From assembly GCA_016934535.1 (NCBI GenBank), contig JAFGSQ010000042.1, forward strand, positions 1 to 46,480: a DNA stretch of 46,480 bases, given 5' to 3'. The notes under the pieces are model-generated. The model did not search any database, was not told the DNA's origin, and saw nothing but the letters and a program-made list of their open reading frames with translations. A program made the translations under genes and the position numbers. This DNA is from a candidate division WOR-3 bacterium (GTDB taxonomy: Bacteria; SDB-A). Shown in pieces: positions 17,520 to 26,081 of the stretch; positions within the stretch are counted from its first letter, which is position 1, and every line of letters starts with the position of its first letter.

Positions 17520-19506
17520 TTTTAGACAGAGTGAACTTGAACACGGCTCCATTATCCGCAAAAGATTCCAAACAGATATTTCCTTCGTATTCTTCGACTA
17601 TCTTTTTAACTATGTAAAGACCGAGGCCGGTACCGGATGGAGAAGTTGTAAAATAGGGTTCGAATACACTTCCCGAATGTATCTCCTTTATCCCCTGTCC
17701 GTCGTCTTTAAATTCTACATCGAGGAATTTTCCTCTGTCTTGTAAAGACACAAAAATATTTCTCGCTCCGGCTTTTACCGAATTATCTATCATGTTGTCG
17801 AACAGTCTGTAAAAGTCGGTTTTATCACCGTAAATAATTATTTCATCCGAATCGCTCGATACTTCTATCGATACAAGACCGTGTATTTTTTTCAAATCTG
17901 ACAATACTTGCAGGACATCGACAGGCATACCAGAAGATTTCGCGGTTTTTGCGAACATCAGGAGATTTCCCAGTTTTCTTTCGAGTGTGCCGACTGCAGA
18001 TGAAAGCATGGACAGAACTGATTTTCTTTCGTCATCCTCGCCGAGTTCGAGTTCCATTTCAAGCCTTTGGGCAGCAATTGATACAGCGTTGAGAGGATTC
18101 CTGAGCTCGTGTGCTATCGTCGAGGTCATTTGAGAAATGTCTTTTAATTTTTCCTTTTCTGTTTCCAGTTCTTTTTCAATTTTAAAATATCTGAAATCTT
18201 TGAGCAGGGACACGGTTCCTATTATTTCGTCCCGATTTCTCAATATAACTGTGTCAAGTAAAAATTCATCTCTTTTTCCGGAAGGCAGAGTTATGTTGAC
18301 GAGAAGGTCTTTTATTTCTCTCTCTGTTTCTGAAGTTCTGCCAATAAAAAGCTCGTCTTCCTTGAAGTAATCCCCGTATTTGATTTTTCTTACGTCTTTA
18401 TTGCCGAACCCGAATAAATTCCGTCCGTATTCATTGACCCTGATGAATTTTCGGTCTCTATTAACGATGAATATACCGTAGTTGGCCGAATCCACAAGTT
18501 TGCTTGTGACACTTTCGGCTGAATGAAGCTCCTTTCTAACGGAAAAATATCTTAAGCCGAAAACAGAAGCAATTATCGAAAAAAACACCGTGAGCCATAA
18601 AAACACAAACATGAGCAAAATCCGCTGTCGGTATTCCGATATTATTTTTTTGTAGTCGTCAAGATAAATCCCTATTCTGATAACGCCTTTAGGAACTCCC
18701 TCGTAACTCAGCGGGGAAACGACTTCATAAATGTTTTTTCCTCTGAAATCCATCTCGCGGACTTTTGCTCTTTGTATTCGAACGACGGAAAGCAAAGTAG
18801 AGTCATCTTCGATTTTCGACAATTGCGATATTCTCCCCGACGCTGAAATTATTCCTTCGAAACCCTGCACTGCGACGTATGCAAATCCGGGAGAAGTCCC
18901 GACGTCCTTTACCAGCTTTGACACCGAAGCGTATGTCATAACCGAAGCCACGAAAGATTCATCAAGATAAACAACTACGGCTCCGTTGTTTTCTGTTCTC
19001 ACTGCCGCCAGCTTATAGCTTCTGAAAGGAATTCCGATGATTGAATCGGATCTTTCGGTCGACCAGATTATTATTTCATTTCTTCTGGCACTCGTCAGGA
19101 ATTTCAATCCGGGATAATAAGGTATTTCCAAATTCTCTGAAGATGATGCTATTACCCTGCCGGAGCTGTCTAGAACATCTATCCTTGCAAAGTGGTTTTC
19201 GAGAGCCAGGCTTTTCAACTGACCTCCTGTAATTTCCGGATATCGAGCGATCATGTGAGCCGAAGATAGAGCGGACAGTTTCAAAAGCTTCTCCTGAAGC
19301 TGGCCCGAAGAATACAACTGTTGAATGCTTTGATTGTATGCTTCTGAAAGAGCAAGCAGTTCCTTCTCTGTCATCGAAAGAATGGCTTTTTCGCCGTTTT
19401 CCATAAGCATCATGGAAAACCAGAACATCAAAAATGACACGGGCACAAGAATAATGAGAAGCAGGACATACAAAGGAAAAGCTGAGATATTTTTCTTAAT
19501 TGTCAA
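17488..19506 (-). CDS. Membrane sensor histidine kinase with large extracytoplasmic sensing domain
   Basis: 672 aa. TM1 (about 12-35), a periplasmic domain of about 250 residues (40-292) with Cache-like features (IDVLDSSGRVIASS; a second half ending in YEGVPKGVIRIGIYLDD), TM2 (about 295-318), a PAS domain (about 330-440), HisKA with H466 in STIAHELRNPLNAVSI, and HATPase with DDGQGI and GTGLGLYIVKKI. It is the partner of the downstream NtrC-like regulator. The start is TTG at 19506, supported by AAGGA 5 nt upstream. The ligand is unknown; Cache domains usually bind small organic molecules. Context with lptD suggests an envelope or nutrient signal. Confidence 0.88.
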   Translation of the reverse strand: MTIKKNISAFPLYVLLLIILVPVSFLMFWFSMMLMENGEKAILSMTEKELLALSEAYNQSIQQLYSSGQLQEKLLKLSALSSAHMIARYPEITGGQLKSLALENHFARIDVLDSSGRVIASSSENLEIPYYPGLKFLTSARRNEIIIWSTERSDSIIGIPFRSYKLAAVRTENNGAVVVYLDESFVASVMTYASVSKLVKDVGTSPGFAYVAVQGFEGIISASGRISQLSKIEDDSTLLSVVRIQRAKVREMDFRGKNIYEVVSPLSYEGVPKGVIRIGIYLDDYKKIISEYRQRILLMFVFLWLTVFFSIIASVFGLRYFSVRKELHSAESVTSKLVDSANYGIFIVNRDRKFIRVNEYGRNLFGFGNKDVRKIKYGDYFKEDELFIGRTSETEREIKDLLVNITLPSGKRDEFLLDTVILRNRDEIIGTVSLLKDFRYFKIEKELETEKEKLKDISQMTSTIAHELRNPLNAVSIAAQRLEMELELGEDDERKSVLSMLSSAVGTLERKLGNLLMFAKTAKSSGMPVDVLQVLSDLKKIHGLVSIEVSSDSDEIIIYGDKTDFYRLFDNMIDNSVKAGARNIFVSLQDRGKFLDVEFKDDGQGIKEIHSGSVFEPYFTTSPSGTGLGLYIVKKIVEEYEGNICLESFADNGAVFKFTLSKNEKSTGEKNI

Positions 19507-19559
19507 GTGCTTCCTTCTTCCGCAAATTTTGAATCGTCAAATGTTTATTGAACAGCGCG

Positions 19560-19588
19560 TTTACATTTTCCGGCATTCAATATACCAT
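19560..19588 (+). promoter_or_regulatory. Possible promoter for the small plus-strand membrane ORF
   Basis: TTTACA (19560-19565), 17-nt spacer, TACCAT (19583-19588, 4 of 6). Transcription from here would begin at or next to the ATG at 19595, so the message would be leaderless. The match is modest in an AT-rich gap. Confidence 0.3.
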
Positions 19589-19594
19589 ATATTT

Positions 19595-19876
19595 ATGATC
19601 TATCGAAGCCCGAAACAACCATGCGTGTCAATTACAATTCTTTTTATAATCTGCGCGGCGGCTTTAATTTTCGGTTTTTTTTCAGGAAAAATATTTTATT
19701 CGAAAAATAAAACACCCGAGCAATACGGTGACACCTTGCACTCTCTGCTCGTAAGAATAACCGTTCTTGAAGACAGCCTGGACAACACACTTTGGCATTT
19801 TAACAATTTGAAGAAATTCAGGGATTCTGTTATACCTGAAACAAACTTTCAGGATTCCTCAGATCAGGTATTCTGA
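19595..19876 (+). CDS. Small single-pass membrane protein, unknown function
   Basis: 93 aa, starting MIYRSPKQ. One strong hydrophobic segment (about residues 11-30, ITILFIICAAALIFGFFSG) is followed by a charged, heptad-like stretch (TLHSLLVRITVLEDSLDNTLWHF) that could form a short coiled coil. It fills the only long gap between minus-strand genes and has normal-looking composition; its last 18 nt overlap the end of purD on the other strand. The same reading frame is open further upstream into the kinase gene, but that part reads as antisense noise. No Shine-Dalgarno is seen. I do not recognise a family. Confidence 0.5.
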   Translation: MIYRSPKQPCVSITILFIICAAALIFGFFSGKIFYSKNKTPEQYGDTLHSLLVRITVLEDSLDNTLWHFNNLKKFRDSVIPETNFQDSSDQVF

Positions 19877-21130
19877 TACGTCCTCTCCAATATCATTTCT
19901 CATCCACTTCCCATCGAATTCGATCTTCCCGGCTTGGTCATACGCTATGTTTTTAGCTTCGTCAACTGTTTCGCCTTTCCCTCGAACCGTGAATACACGC
20001 CCGCCTGACGTGAAAAGACCGTTTTCTCTTTTTTGAACTCCGGCGAAAAATACTGAAGAATCACGGTGTAATACATCCTCGAGTCCTCCGATTTTCTTTC
20101 CTGTTTCCGGATTTTCAGGATAACCCCGCGAAGCCAAAACAACTGAGACCGCTTTTTTTCCGGATACACTCAAAGAATTTTCGGCGCTTCCTCTTGCGCA
20201 CGAGTATAGCATTTCAAAAAGTCCTTCCTCGACTGTTCCCAGAGACGACTGAGTTTCGGGGTCTCCGAATCTGCAGTTAAACTCGAGCACATAAATCTTT
20301 TCCTGCGATATGATAGCACCGGCAAAAATCAAACCTCTGTATTCTATTCCCGAGTTTCTCAAATAATCAAGAAGCGGCTCGGCAATGGTCTGTTTGGCTT
20401 TTTCTTCATAAAATGAACCAACAGGTGAAACCGAACCCATTCCGCCGGTATTTGGTCCGAAGTTGCCGTCAAATGCTTTTTTATAATCATGCGCAGGAGG
20501 CAGGCATACTGATTTTTCCCCGTCCGTTGCAAAAAAATACGAAACTTCAAATCCCTGAATAAACTCTTCGATCACAAGTTTCTTTCCGGCGTCGCCGAGT
20601 AATTTTCCGGAGATCATTTCTTTGCCTGCCGAAAGAGCTTCGGAATATTCCCTGCAAATAAACACCCCTTTACCCTGAGCAAGTCCACTCGCTTTTACAA
20701 CGTAAGGAGGTTTCATCTCGTTTAGCCGCTTTTCCAGCTCGTATTCAGAAGTGACTTCATACCATTTTGCCGTTGGTATTCCGGTTTCTTTCATGATTCT
20801 TTTCGCGAAAGATTTGTCCGATTCAATACCGGCGCCATTTTTACCGGGGCCGAAAACGCAATAACCTGAATTCCTAAGAAAATCTGAAACTCCTTCTGCA
20901 AGCGGGTCTTCCGGGCCTACGACTATCAGATCCGGATTAACCAGAGCAGCGGCGGAAAGAATACTTTTGAAGTCTTTTATGTCGGACGCGACATTGACGC
21001 AACTCTTCTCCGTACCGGGATTGCCCGGCAGGCAAAAAACCGCCGATACGTCTCGATCAGCTTTGAGAGCTTCGGCGATGGCGTGTTCTCTTGCGCCTTT
21101 GCCTATTATGGCGACTTTTCTCCCTGTCAT
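19859..21130 (-). CDS. purD: Phosphoribosylamine-glycine ligase (GARS)
   Basis: 423 aa, the standard length. N-terminal VAIIGKGAREHAIAEAL, then ATP-grasp motifs: VVKASGLAQGKGVFIC, EEFIQGFEVSYFFATDG, FGPNTGGMGSVSP and LEFNCRFGDPETQ. The enzyme makes glycinamide ribonucleotide from phosphoribosylamine, glycine and ATP in the second step of purine synthesis. ATG at 21130 follows the lepA stop by one base; a GAGGAC site lies within the last codons of lepA. No other purine genes are in the window. Confidence 0.96.
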   Translation of the reverse strand: MTGRKVAIIGKGAREHAIAEALKADRDVSAVFCLPGNPGTEKSCVNVASDIKDFKSILSAAALVNPDLIVVGPEDPLAEGVSDFLRNSGYCVFGPGKNGAGIESDKSFAKRIMKETGIPTAKWYEVTSEYELEKRLNEMKPPYVVKASGLAQGKGVFICREYSEALSAGKEMISGKLLGDAGKKLVIEEFIQGFEVSYFFATDGEKSVCLPPAHDYKKAFDGNFGPNTGGMGSVSPVGSFYEEKAKQTIAEPLLDYLRNSGIEYRGLIFAGAIISQEKIYVLEFNCRFGDPETQSSLGTVEEGLFEMLYSCARGSAENSLSVSGKKAVSVVLASRGYPENPETGKKIGGLEDVLHRDSSVFFAGVQKRENGLFTSGGRVFTVRGKGETVDEAKNIAYDQAGKIEFDGKWMRNDIGEDVSEYLI

Positions 21131-21131
21131 A

Positions 21132-22934
21132 TCAGTCCTCGCTTTCCAGAGAAAGAACGCTCATGAAGGCTTCCTGAGGTATTTCGATTTTTCCGAATTT
21201 TTTCATTCTTCGTTTTCCCTCTTTTTGCTTTTCGAGCAGTTTTCGTTTTCTGGTTATATCACCTCCGTAGCATTTAGCAGTTACATCTTTTCTCATTGGT
21301 TTTAAAGTCTCACGAGCAATCACTTTTCCGTTCACTGCTCCCTGTATGGCTATTTCGTAAAGTTGTCTCGGAATGGCCTTCTTAAGCCTGATGCAAATCC
21401 TTCTCGCTGTCTGATATGCTTCGTCGCTTTGAACGATGACCGAAAGCGCGTCTATCGGATCATTGTTTATCAAAAAATCCAACTTCGTCATTTTCGCCGT
21501 TGAAAATCCGGTCCATTCGTAATCGAGAGAGGCGTATCCCTTCGTTGAAGATTTCAAAAGATCATGAAAATCGACTATCACGCTTGACAATGGCATTTCA
21601 TAATCTATTCTGACGTGGTTCTGCGTGAGATATTCAATTTTGCGCTGAGTCCCTCTTTTCTCGTGACAGATCTTAATGATGTTGCCGAGGTACTGTGATG
21701 GCGCATGAACAGACACTTTGGCAATGGGCTCTTCAATCAATTCAATTTCTGAAGGAGGCGGAAGATCTGAAGGAGAATTCACTTCCGAAACTTCACCGTT
21801 TTTCAGAGTCACTCTGTAGGGAACTGTAGGAGCCGTCACGACCAATTCCATATCGAATTCCCTTTCCAGTCTTTCCTGCACTATATCCATGTGCAGGAGA
21901 CCGAGAAAACCAGCTCTGAAGCCCATGCCAAGCGCGAACGATTTTTCCGGAGAAAAGACTATTGCCGAATCGTTTATCGAAAGCCTTTCCAGGCTTTCTT
22001 TGAGCTCTCTGTATTTGTCGTTGGTCGAAGGGTAAAGTCCCGCATAGACCATTGGTTTCGATTTCCTGAAACCCGGAAGAAGTCCAACCTCGCATCCCGA
22101 TAATGTCATTGTGTCGCCTATGTTGACGTCCTGAAGAGAGCGTATTCCAGCGGAAACGAAACCTACTTCACCGCACGCGAGTTTTTTTGTTTCGTGGATT
22201 CCGGGGGAAAAATACCCCAAATGCTGAACGTCGTATTCCTTACCTGCGCCGACGAGTTTTATCCTGTCACCCGCCTTCAATTCTCCGGAAACGATTTTGA
22301 CGAAAAGCACCGCTCCCCAGAATTCGTCGTAATAACTGTCGTAAACGAGAGAAGTCAATAGTGATTTAATATTTTTCTTTGGAGGCGGGACGAGTTTTAT
22401 TATGGATTCAATGAGTTCAGGTATTCCAAGACCCGTCTTAGCGCTTACTGCGACAGCATTTTCTGTGTCAAGCCCGAGATATTCTTCTATTTCAAACCTG
22501 GCTTTTTCTGTATCAGCCGACGGCAGGTCAATCTTGTTTATAACCGGAATTATTTCCAGACCCTGATCAAGTGCAAGATACGCGTTGCTCACGGTCTGAG
22601 CCTGAACTCCCTGGGTCGCGTCGACGACGAGAAGGGCTCCCTCGCAGGCGGATATGGATCTTGAGACTTCGTAAGAAAAATCTACGTGCCCGGGAGTGTC
22701 TATGAGATTCAGCTGATACTCGTGCCCGTCCAAAGCTTTATATTTCATTCTGACGTTGTGAGATTTTATTGTTATCCCTCTTTCTTTTTCGAGGTCCATT
22801 TTATCCAGATACTGTTCCAATTTTATTCTCTTCGGGATGGTTTCCGTTTGCTCCAGAAGCCTGTCTGCCAGTGTTGATTTACCGTGATCTATGTGCGCAA
22901 TGATGCAAAAATTTCTGATTTTATCCTTGACCAT
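21132..22934 (-). CDS. lepA: Elongation factor 4 (LepA GTPase)
   Basis: 600 aa, exactly the usual size. G1 IAHIDHGKSTLADRLL, the RGITIKSHNVRM switch I region, G3 DTPGHVDFSYEVSRS, G4 NKIDLPSAD; the C-terminal LepA-specific domain ends with KKAIPRQLYEIAIQGAVNGKVIARE and DVTAKCYGGDITRKRKLLEKQKEGK. It binds ribosomes and back-translocates or helps initiation under stress. The ATG at 22934 gives the expected N-terminus (MVKDKIRNFCIIAHIDHGKST minus nothing obvious), yet no Shine-Dalgarno precedes it and a promoter lies so close that the mRNA may be leaderless. purD follows 1 nt after the stop. Confidence 0.97.
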   Translation of the reverse strand: MVKDKIRNFCIIAHIDHGKSTLADRLLEQTETIPKRIKLEQYLDKMDLEKERGITIKSHNVRMKYKALDGHEYQLNLIDTPGHVDFSYEVSRSISACEGALLVVDATQGVQAQTVSNAYLALDQGLEIIPVINKIDLPSADTEKARFEIEEYLGLDTENAVAVSAKTGLGIPELIESIIKLVPPPKKNIKSLLTSLVYDSYYDEFWGAVLFVKIVSGELKAGDRIKLVGAGKEYDVQHLGYFSPGIHETKKLACGEVGFVSAGIRSLQDVNIGDTMTLSGCEVGLLPGFRKSKPMVYAGLYPSTNDKYRELKESLERLSINDSAIVFSPEKSFALGMGFRAGFLGLLHMDIVQERLEREFDMELVVTAPTVPYRVTLKNGEVSEVNSPSDLPPPSEIELIEEPIAKVSVHAPSQYLGNIIKICHEKRGTQRKIEYLTQNHVRIDYEMPLSSVIVDFHDLLKSSTKGYASLDYEWTGFSTAKMTKLDFLINNDPIDALSVIVQSDEAYQTARRICIRLKKAIPRQLYEIAIQGAVNGKVIARETLKPMRKDVTAKCYGGDITRKRKLLEKQKEGKRRMKKFGKIEIPQEAFMSVLSLESED

Positions 22935-22941
22935 GCATGTA

Positions 22942-22969
22942 TCTATAACGACAGTCAGATGTTTGTCAA
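22942..22969 (-). promoter_or_regulatory. lepA: Promoter of lepA-purD, close to the start codon
   Basis: Minus strand: -35 TTGACA (22969-22964), 16-nt spacer, -10 TATAGA (22947-22942, 4 of 6). The -10 ends 7 nt before the lepA ATG, so transcription should begin at or next to the initiation codon. Confidence 0.55.
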
Positions 22970-23054
22970 TCTAAGATTTAACTTCCATATTTTCCGGATT
23001 GCCGAAAACCGCGATTTAGAAATATTATAAAACTGAACAAATACTTTGAAAACG

Positions 23055-23083
23055 TTTACAAATTTCTTTCTTCGTGATTAAAT
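23055..23083 (+). promoter_or_regulatory. Promoter candidate for the lytic transglycosylase gene
   Basis: TTTACA (23055-23060), 17-nt spacer, TTAAAT (23078-23083, 4 of 6). Predicted leader of roughly 38 nt with an AAGGGG ribosome site before the ATG at 23128. It lies in the divergent gap with lepA. Confidence 0.45.
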
Positions 23084-23127
23084 AAACATTGTTGATAAAG
23101 CTTTTAAATAACGCAAAAGGGGCTTCA

Positions 23128-24522
23128 ATGCGCAAAATATTTTCGAGAGCATTGTTGTGCGCTGTTTTAACGGCGACATGCTGTACTACTTACCGACAGA
23201 CATCTGATACCAGCCAATACACTGCTACCGAGGATAACGTCCTATACGTAGAATCGGTTTCAGCTGACACTCTCGCTTCAATAATGCTGACTATAGCCGA
23301 AGAGCAGTTCACGCAGGCTAACGAGGCTCTCAAAAGCTCGAACTACATACTCGCACACCAGATAGCAAACGACGGTATGAGATACCTTCTCGACATACCA
23401 ATAGAAGACGTTCAGGACCCGTTTCTTGTGAGCAGATATAACATCAACCTCCGAAGGCTTTCTTCCGCTCAGATCAGGGCGGCAAACTCACTTTGGGGTT
23501 ACCCGGTAATTGAGACAACAGACCACTTGTTGATTCCCATTGACATAGACGCGTCCGACAGACTCAAACAGGCTCTAAACTACTGGACTAACACAAGCGC
23601 AGGCAGAAACACTTTGATAGCATGTCTGAGAAAAAGCGGGAAATATCTTCCTCTGATAGAAGAGGTTCTTGAAGACTACAATCTCCCGCACGACATCGCT
23701 TTTCTCCCGATTATCGAAAGCGGATACAGCCCGGGAGCTGTTTCTCCGGCTTCTGCTGTCGGTATTTGGCAGTTCATCCCGGGAACAGCCCGCAATTTCG
23801 GCCTTTCTATAAACAATTACGTGGACGAAAGAAGGGACCCTTACAAATCATCGATAGCCGCAGCGAGATACCTTTCATCTCTGTACGAGAGATTCGGAGA
23901 CTGGAAACTCGCTTTCGCCGCTTACAACTGCGGAGAAGGAACAGTCGAAAGAGCCATCAACAACGCGGGAACAAACGATTTCTGGAAACTGTCCCTCCCC
24001 AACGAGACAATGACATACGTTCCCTGGGCTCTCGCCGTCATGCTCGTTGCACGAGAACCCGAGTTATACGGCATGTCCATCAATTACGAAGACCCGATGG
24101 AATATGACACCGTTCATCTCAACGGCCCTGTCGATCTTTCGGTCATAGCCAACTCGACTGCTTCAACAAAGGAAAAAATAAAGGAACTCAACCCTCACAT
24201 TCTTCAATCCTTCACGCCGCCCGGAGAATATCCGTTCGTCCTCAAAATTCCTTCAGGCACGAGAGAAGTTTTCAGGACTAGTTTCGATGTGCTTCCTGAT
24301 TCTCTCAAATATCTTTCAAACACTCAGATAACGGTTCAAACCGCACCTGTCACCCCGACGGTTGTCTGGAGATCATACACGGTCAGATCGGGTGACACTC
24401 TTTCGAGAATAGCCAGAAGATTAGGAGTCGCCGTTGAAGACCTCAAGCGCTGGAATCCCAACGATGCGGGAGGAAGATACCTTCAGATAGGCGCTTCTTT
24501 GCGATATCAGATAAGAAGATAA
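23128..24522 (+). CDS. mltD: MltD-like membrane-bound lytic murein transglycosylase with LysM domain
   Basis: 464 aa. I chose ATG 23128 (MRKIFSRALL) because AAGGGG stands 7 nt upstream; an in-frame TTG at 23089 adds 13 residues before the signal peptide. A signal sequence (residues 1-18) ends in a cysteine pair that may be a lipid attachment site, although the lipobox is imperfect. The SLT domain (about 165-320) has the catalytic glutamate E197 in LPIIESGY, then SPASAVGIWQFIPGTAR and FAAYNCGEGTVERAI. One C-terminal LysM repeat (about 418-462, YTVRSGDTLSRIARRLGV) binds peptidoglycan. The enzyme cleaves murein glycan strands, forming 1,6-anhydro-MurNAc ends. It is followed after 18 nt by a lipoprotein gene in the same transcript. 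Confidence 0.9.
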   Translation: MRKIFSRALLCAVLTATCCTTYRQTSDTSQYTATEDNVLYVESVSADTLASIMLTIAEEQFTQANEALKSSNYILAHQIANDGMRYLLDIPIEDVQDPFLVSRYNINLRRLSSAQIRAANSLWGYPVIETTDHLLIPIDIDASDRLKQALNYWTNTSAGRNTLIACLRKSGKYLPLIEEVLEDYNLPHDIAFLPIIESGYSPGAVSPASAVGIWQFIPGTARNFGLSINNYVDERRDPYKSSIAAARYLSSLYERFGDWKLAFAAYNCGEGTVERAINNAGTNDFWKLSLPNETMTYVPWALAVMLVAREPELYGMSINYEDPMEYDTVHLNGPVDLSVIANSTASTKEKIKELNPHILQSFTPPGEYPFVLKIPSGTREVFRTSFDVLPDSLKYLSNTQITVQTAPVTPTVVWRSYTVRSGDTLSRIARRLGVAVEDLKRWNPNDAGGRYLQIGASLRYQIRR

Positions 24523-24540
24523 TTTCACTCAGGAGGAAAG

Positions 24541-26031
24541 ATGAGAAAGGTTTTGCTAATCGCAGTATTGCTGGCGGGTGTTTTAATCCTTCACACGGGA
24601 TGCACAAAAAAACCTCAGATGGGACAGATTGAACTTGCGACTCTTGTCCCTTCAGACATTCCGATGTTTATTTACGCCGATCTGCAAAAAATAAACGCGG
24701 ACGCAATTTTTACAAAAGTATTCAAAGACAAAACGGAAGATTTCGATTACGAGGAATTCAAGCAAAACGGCTTCGATCCGAACGGAAAAATCGGTATGAT
24801 AATGCTCGATGTTTCCATCACTCCTCAGGAAAACGGTTCGGTTCCCACGTTTGCCGTATTTGTCCCTTCCTCAAATCCGGAAGGTCTTCTCAAATATATA
24901 ATTGACATGGCGAAAAAGGACGGCGAACCGACAATTACGGAAGACGGCGATTTCACTATTGTTAAAGACGAAGACGACGAAGTTTATTTTTCCGTTTACC
25001 AGAGCTTCGTAGTCATAGGCATGGGTGAAAAAATAAAAGACCTCATGAAACAGGTCAAAGAGACTAAACCCGAAAATTCTCTCGCCACGAGCCCAAATTT
25101 CCTGGAATCATACACTTCAATCGGAATGTCCTCCCCCGCTTTGTACGCTTACATAGGCGGAAGCTTTTACGAAGTACTTGAGAAGAGCATCAAAGAAAGC
25201 ATGGACACTCTTGATGAAAACACAAGAGCTCTGTTCGACATGCCCGAAATTGAATACGCGGTAGTAGGCGGCGACATTGAGCAGAAAAGAATAGTTCTTA
25301 AATCTTACGCAAAATACGGAGAAGACATTACGAACCATCCCATGGTCTCGTTGTATCTTTCAGATCTGCCTCAGGGAGTCAGCTCCCTGAACGATATCAA
25401 CGGAGAAATAACTCTTTACATGAGGCTCGTCATGAACTTTATGTCTCTCAAGCAGTTTATTTCTCCCTACATGGGAGACGAGATTGATTTCTCCCAGATC
25501 GGAATGACTGAAGACGAATTCTGGGGAATGCTGAGAGGCGACATTCAGTTAATGATCGGCAATCTTAACATGACCGCACCCGAAGCGGGAGCGATCGTAG
25601 GCCTCAACAATAAAGAAGCACTTATAAAAGTCATGACAATAGCTGTTGCCGGAGCCGGCGGTGCTTTAAAAGGCCAGAACGATTCCTACACTTACACTCA
25701 GGGCGAGAACAAAATAGACATTAACATCAGCGAGTCTGAAGTCGTCGCTCTCATGAACATGCAGTCTTTCTCCGGAACGGGCGTCTCGCTCAGGGAAAAA
25801 CTTGAAGAGTCGGGAATAGAGAATCCCGATCAGTATCCGGTCATTATATACGTTGACGCGCAAAAAATTCTCCCCATGCTCAGAATGTTTTCGCCTGAGA
25901 TAGGACAGAAATTTTCATTCGTGGGAACAATTGCTTCGGCGAGTAAAGTCGAGGAGACTACTTCGACCGGAATTTTTATAGTCAACGGATCCGGCGAAAA
26001 CATACTGGAAGATATTTTATCTTCTTTCTGA
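24541..26031 (+). CDS. Predicted lipoprotein of unknown function (DUF3352-like appearance)
   Basis: 496 aa. Start has AGGAGG 5-6 nt upstream. A lipoprotein signal peptide ends in LHTGC (C21). The mature protein begins with the theme LVPSDIPMFIYADLQKI and has repeating units of an alternating alpha/beta type, for example SSPALYAYIGGSFYEVL, a pattern like DUF3352 lipoproteins, which resemble each other only loosely. No enzymatic motif was found. It should be anchored to a membrane facing the periplasm, or exported to the outer membrane. Cotranscription with the lytic transglycosylase suggests an envelope role. It ends just before a strong hairpin terminator. Confidence 0.65.
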   Translation: MRKVLLIAVLLAGVLILHTGCTKKPQMGQIELATLVPSDIPMFIYADLQKINADAIFTKVFKDKTEDFDYEEFKQNGFDPNGKIGMIMLDVSITPQENGSVPTFAVFVPSSNPEGLLKYIIDMAKKDGEPTITEDGDFTIVKDEDDEVYFSVYQSFVVIGMGEKIKDLMKQVKETKPENSLATSPNFLESYTSIGMSSPALYAYIGGSFYEVLEKSIKESMDTLDENTRALFDMPEIEYAVVGGDIEQKRIVLKSYAKYGEDITNHPMVSLYLSDLPQGVSSLNDINGEITLYMRLVMNFMSLKQFISPYMGDEIDFSQIGMTEDEFWGMLRGDIQLMIGNLNMTAPEAGAIVGLNNKEALIKVMTIAVAGAGGALKGQNDSYTYTQGENKIDINISESEVVALMNMQSFSGTGVSLREKLEESGIENPDQYPVIIYVDAQKILPMLRMFSPEIGQKFSFVGTIASASKVEETTSTGIFIVNGSGENILEDILSSF

Positions 26032-26044
26032 AAACGGCTGATTG

Positions 26045-26071
26045 AAAAGGCGGGATTCCATCCCGCCTTTT
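26045..26071 (+). terminator. Rho-independent terminator, probably bidirectional
   Basis: Perfect 12-bp stem AAAAGGCGGGAT / ATCCCGCCTTTT with a 3-nt loop (TCC). It follows the lipoprotein stop by 13 nt. The A-run on the 5' arm becomes a U-run on the other strand, so it can also end the minus-strand nrd-containing transcript whose last gene stops at 26082. Confidence 0.92.
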
Positions 26072-26081
26072 CTTGACCTGA

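Noticed and set aside
19334-19594. N-terminal extension of the small plus-strand ORF into the kinase gene
   Set aside because: This part is antisense to the sensor kinase and reads as noise; the plausible protein begins at the ATG at 19595.
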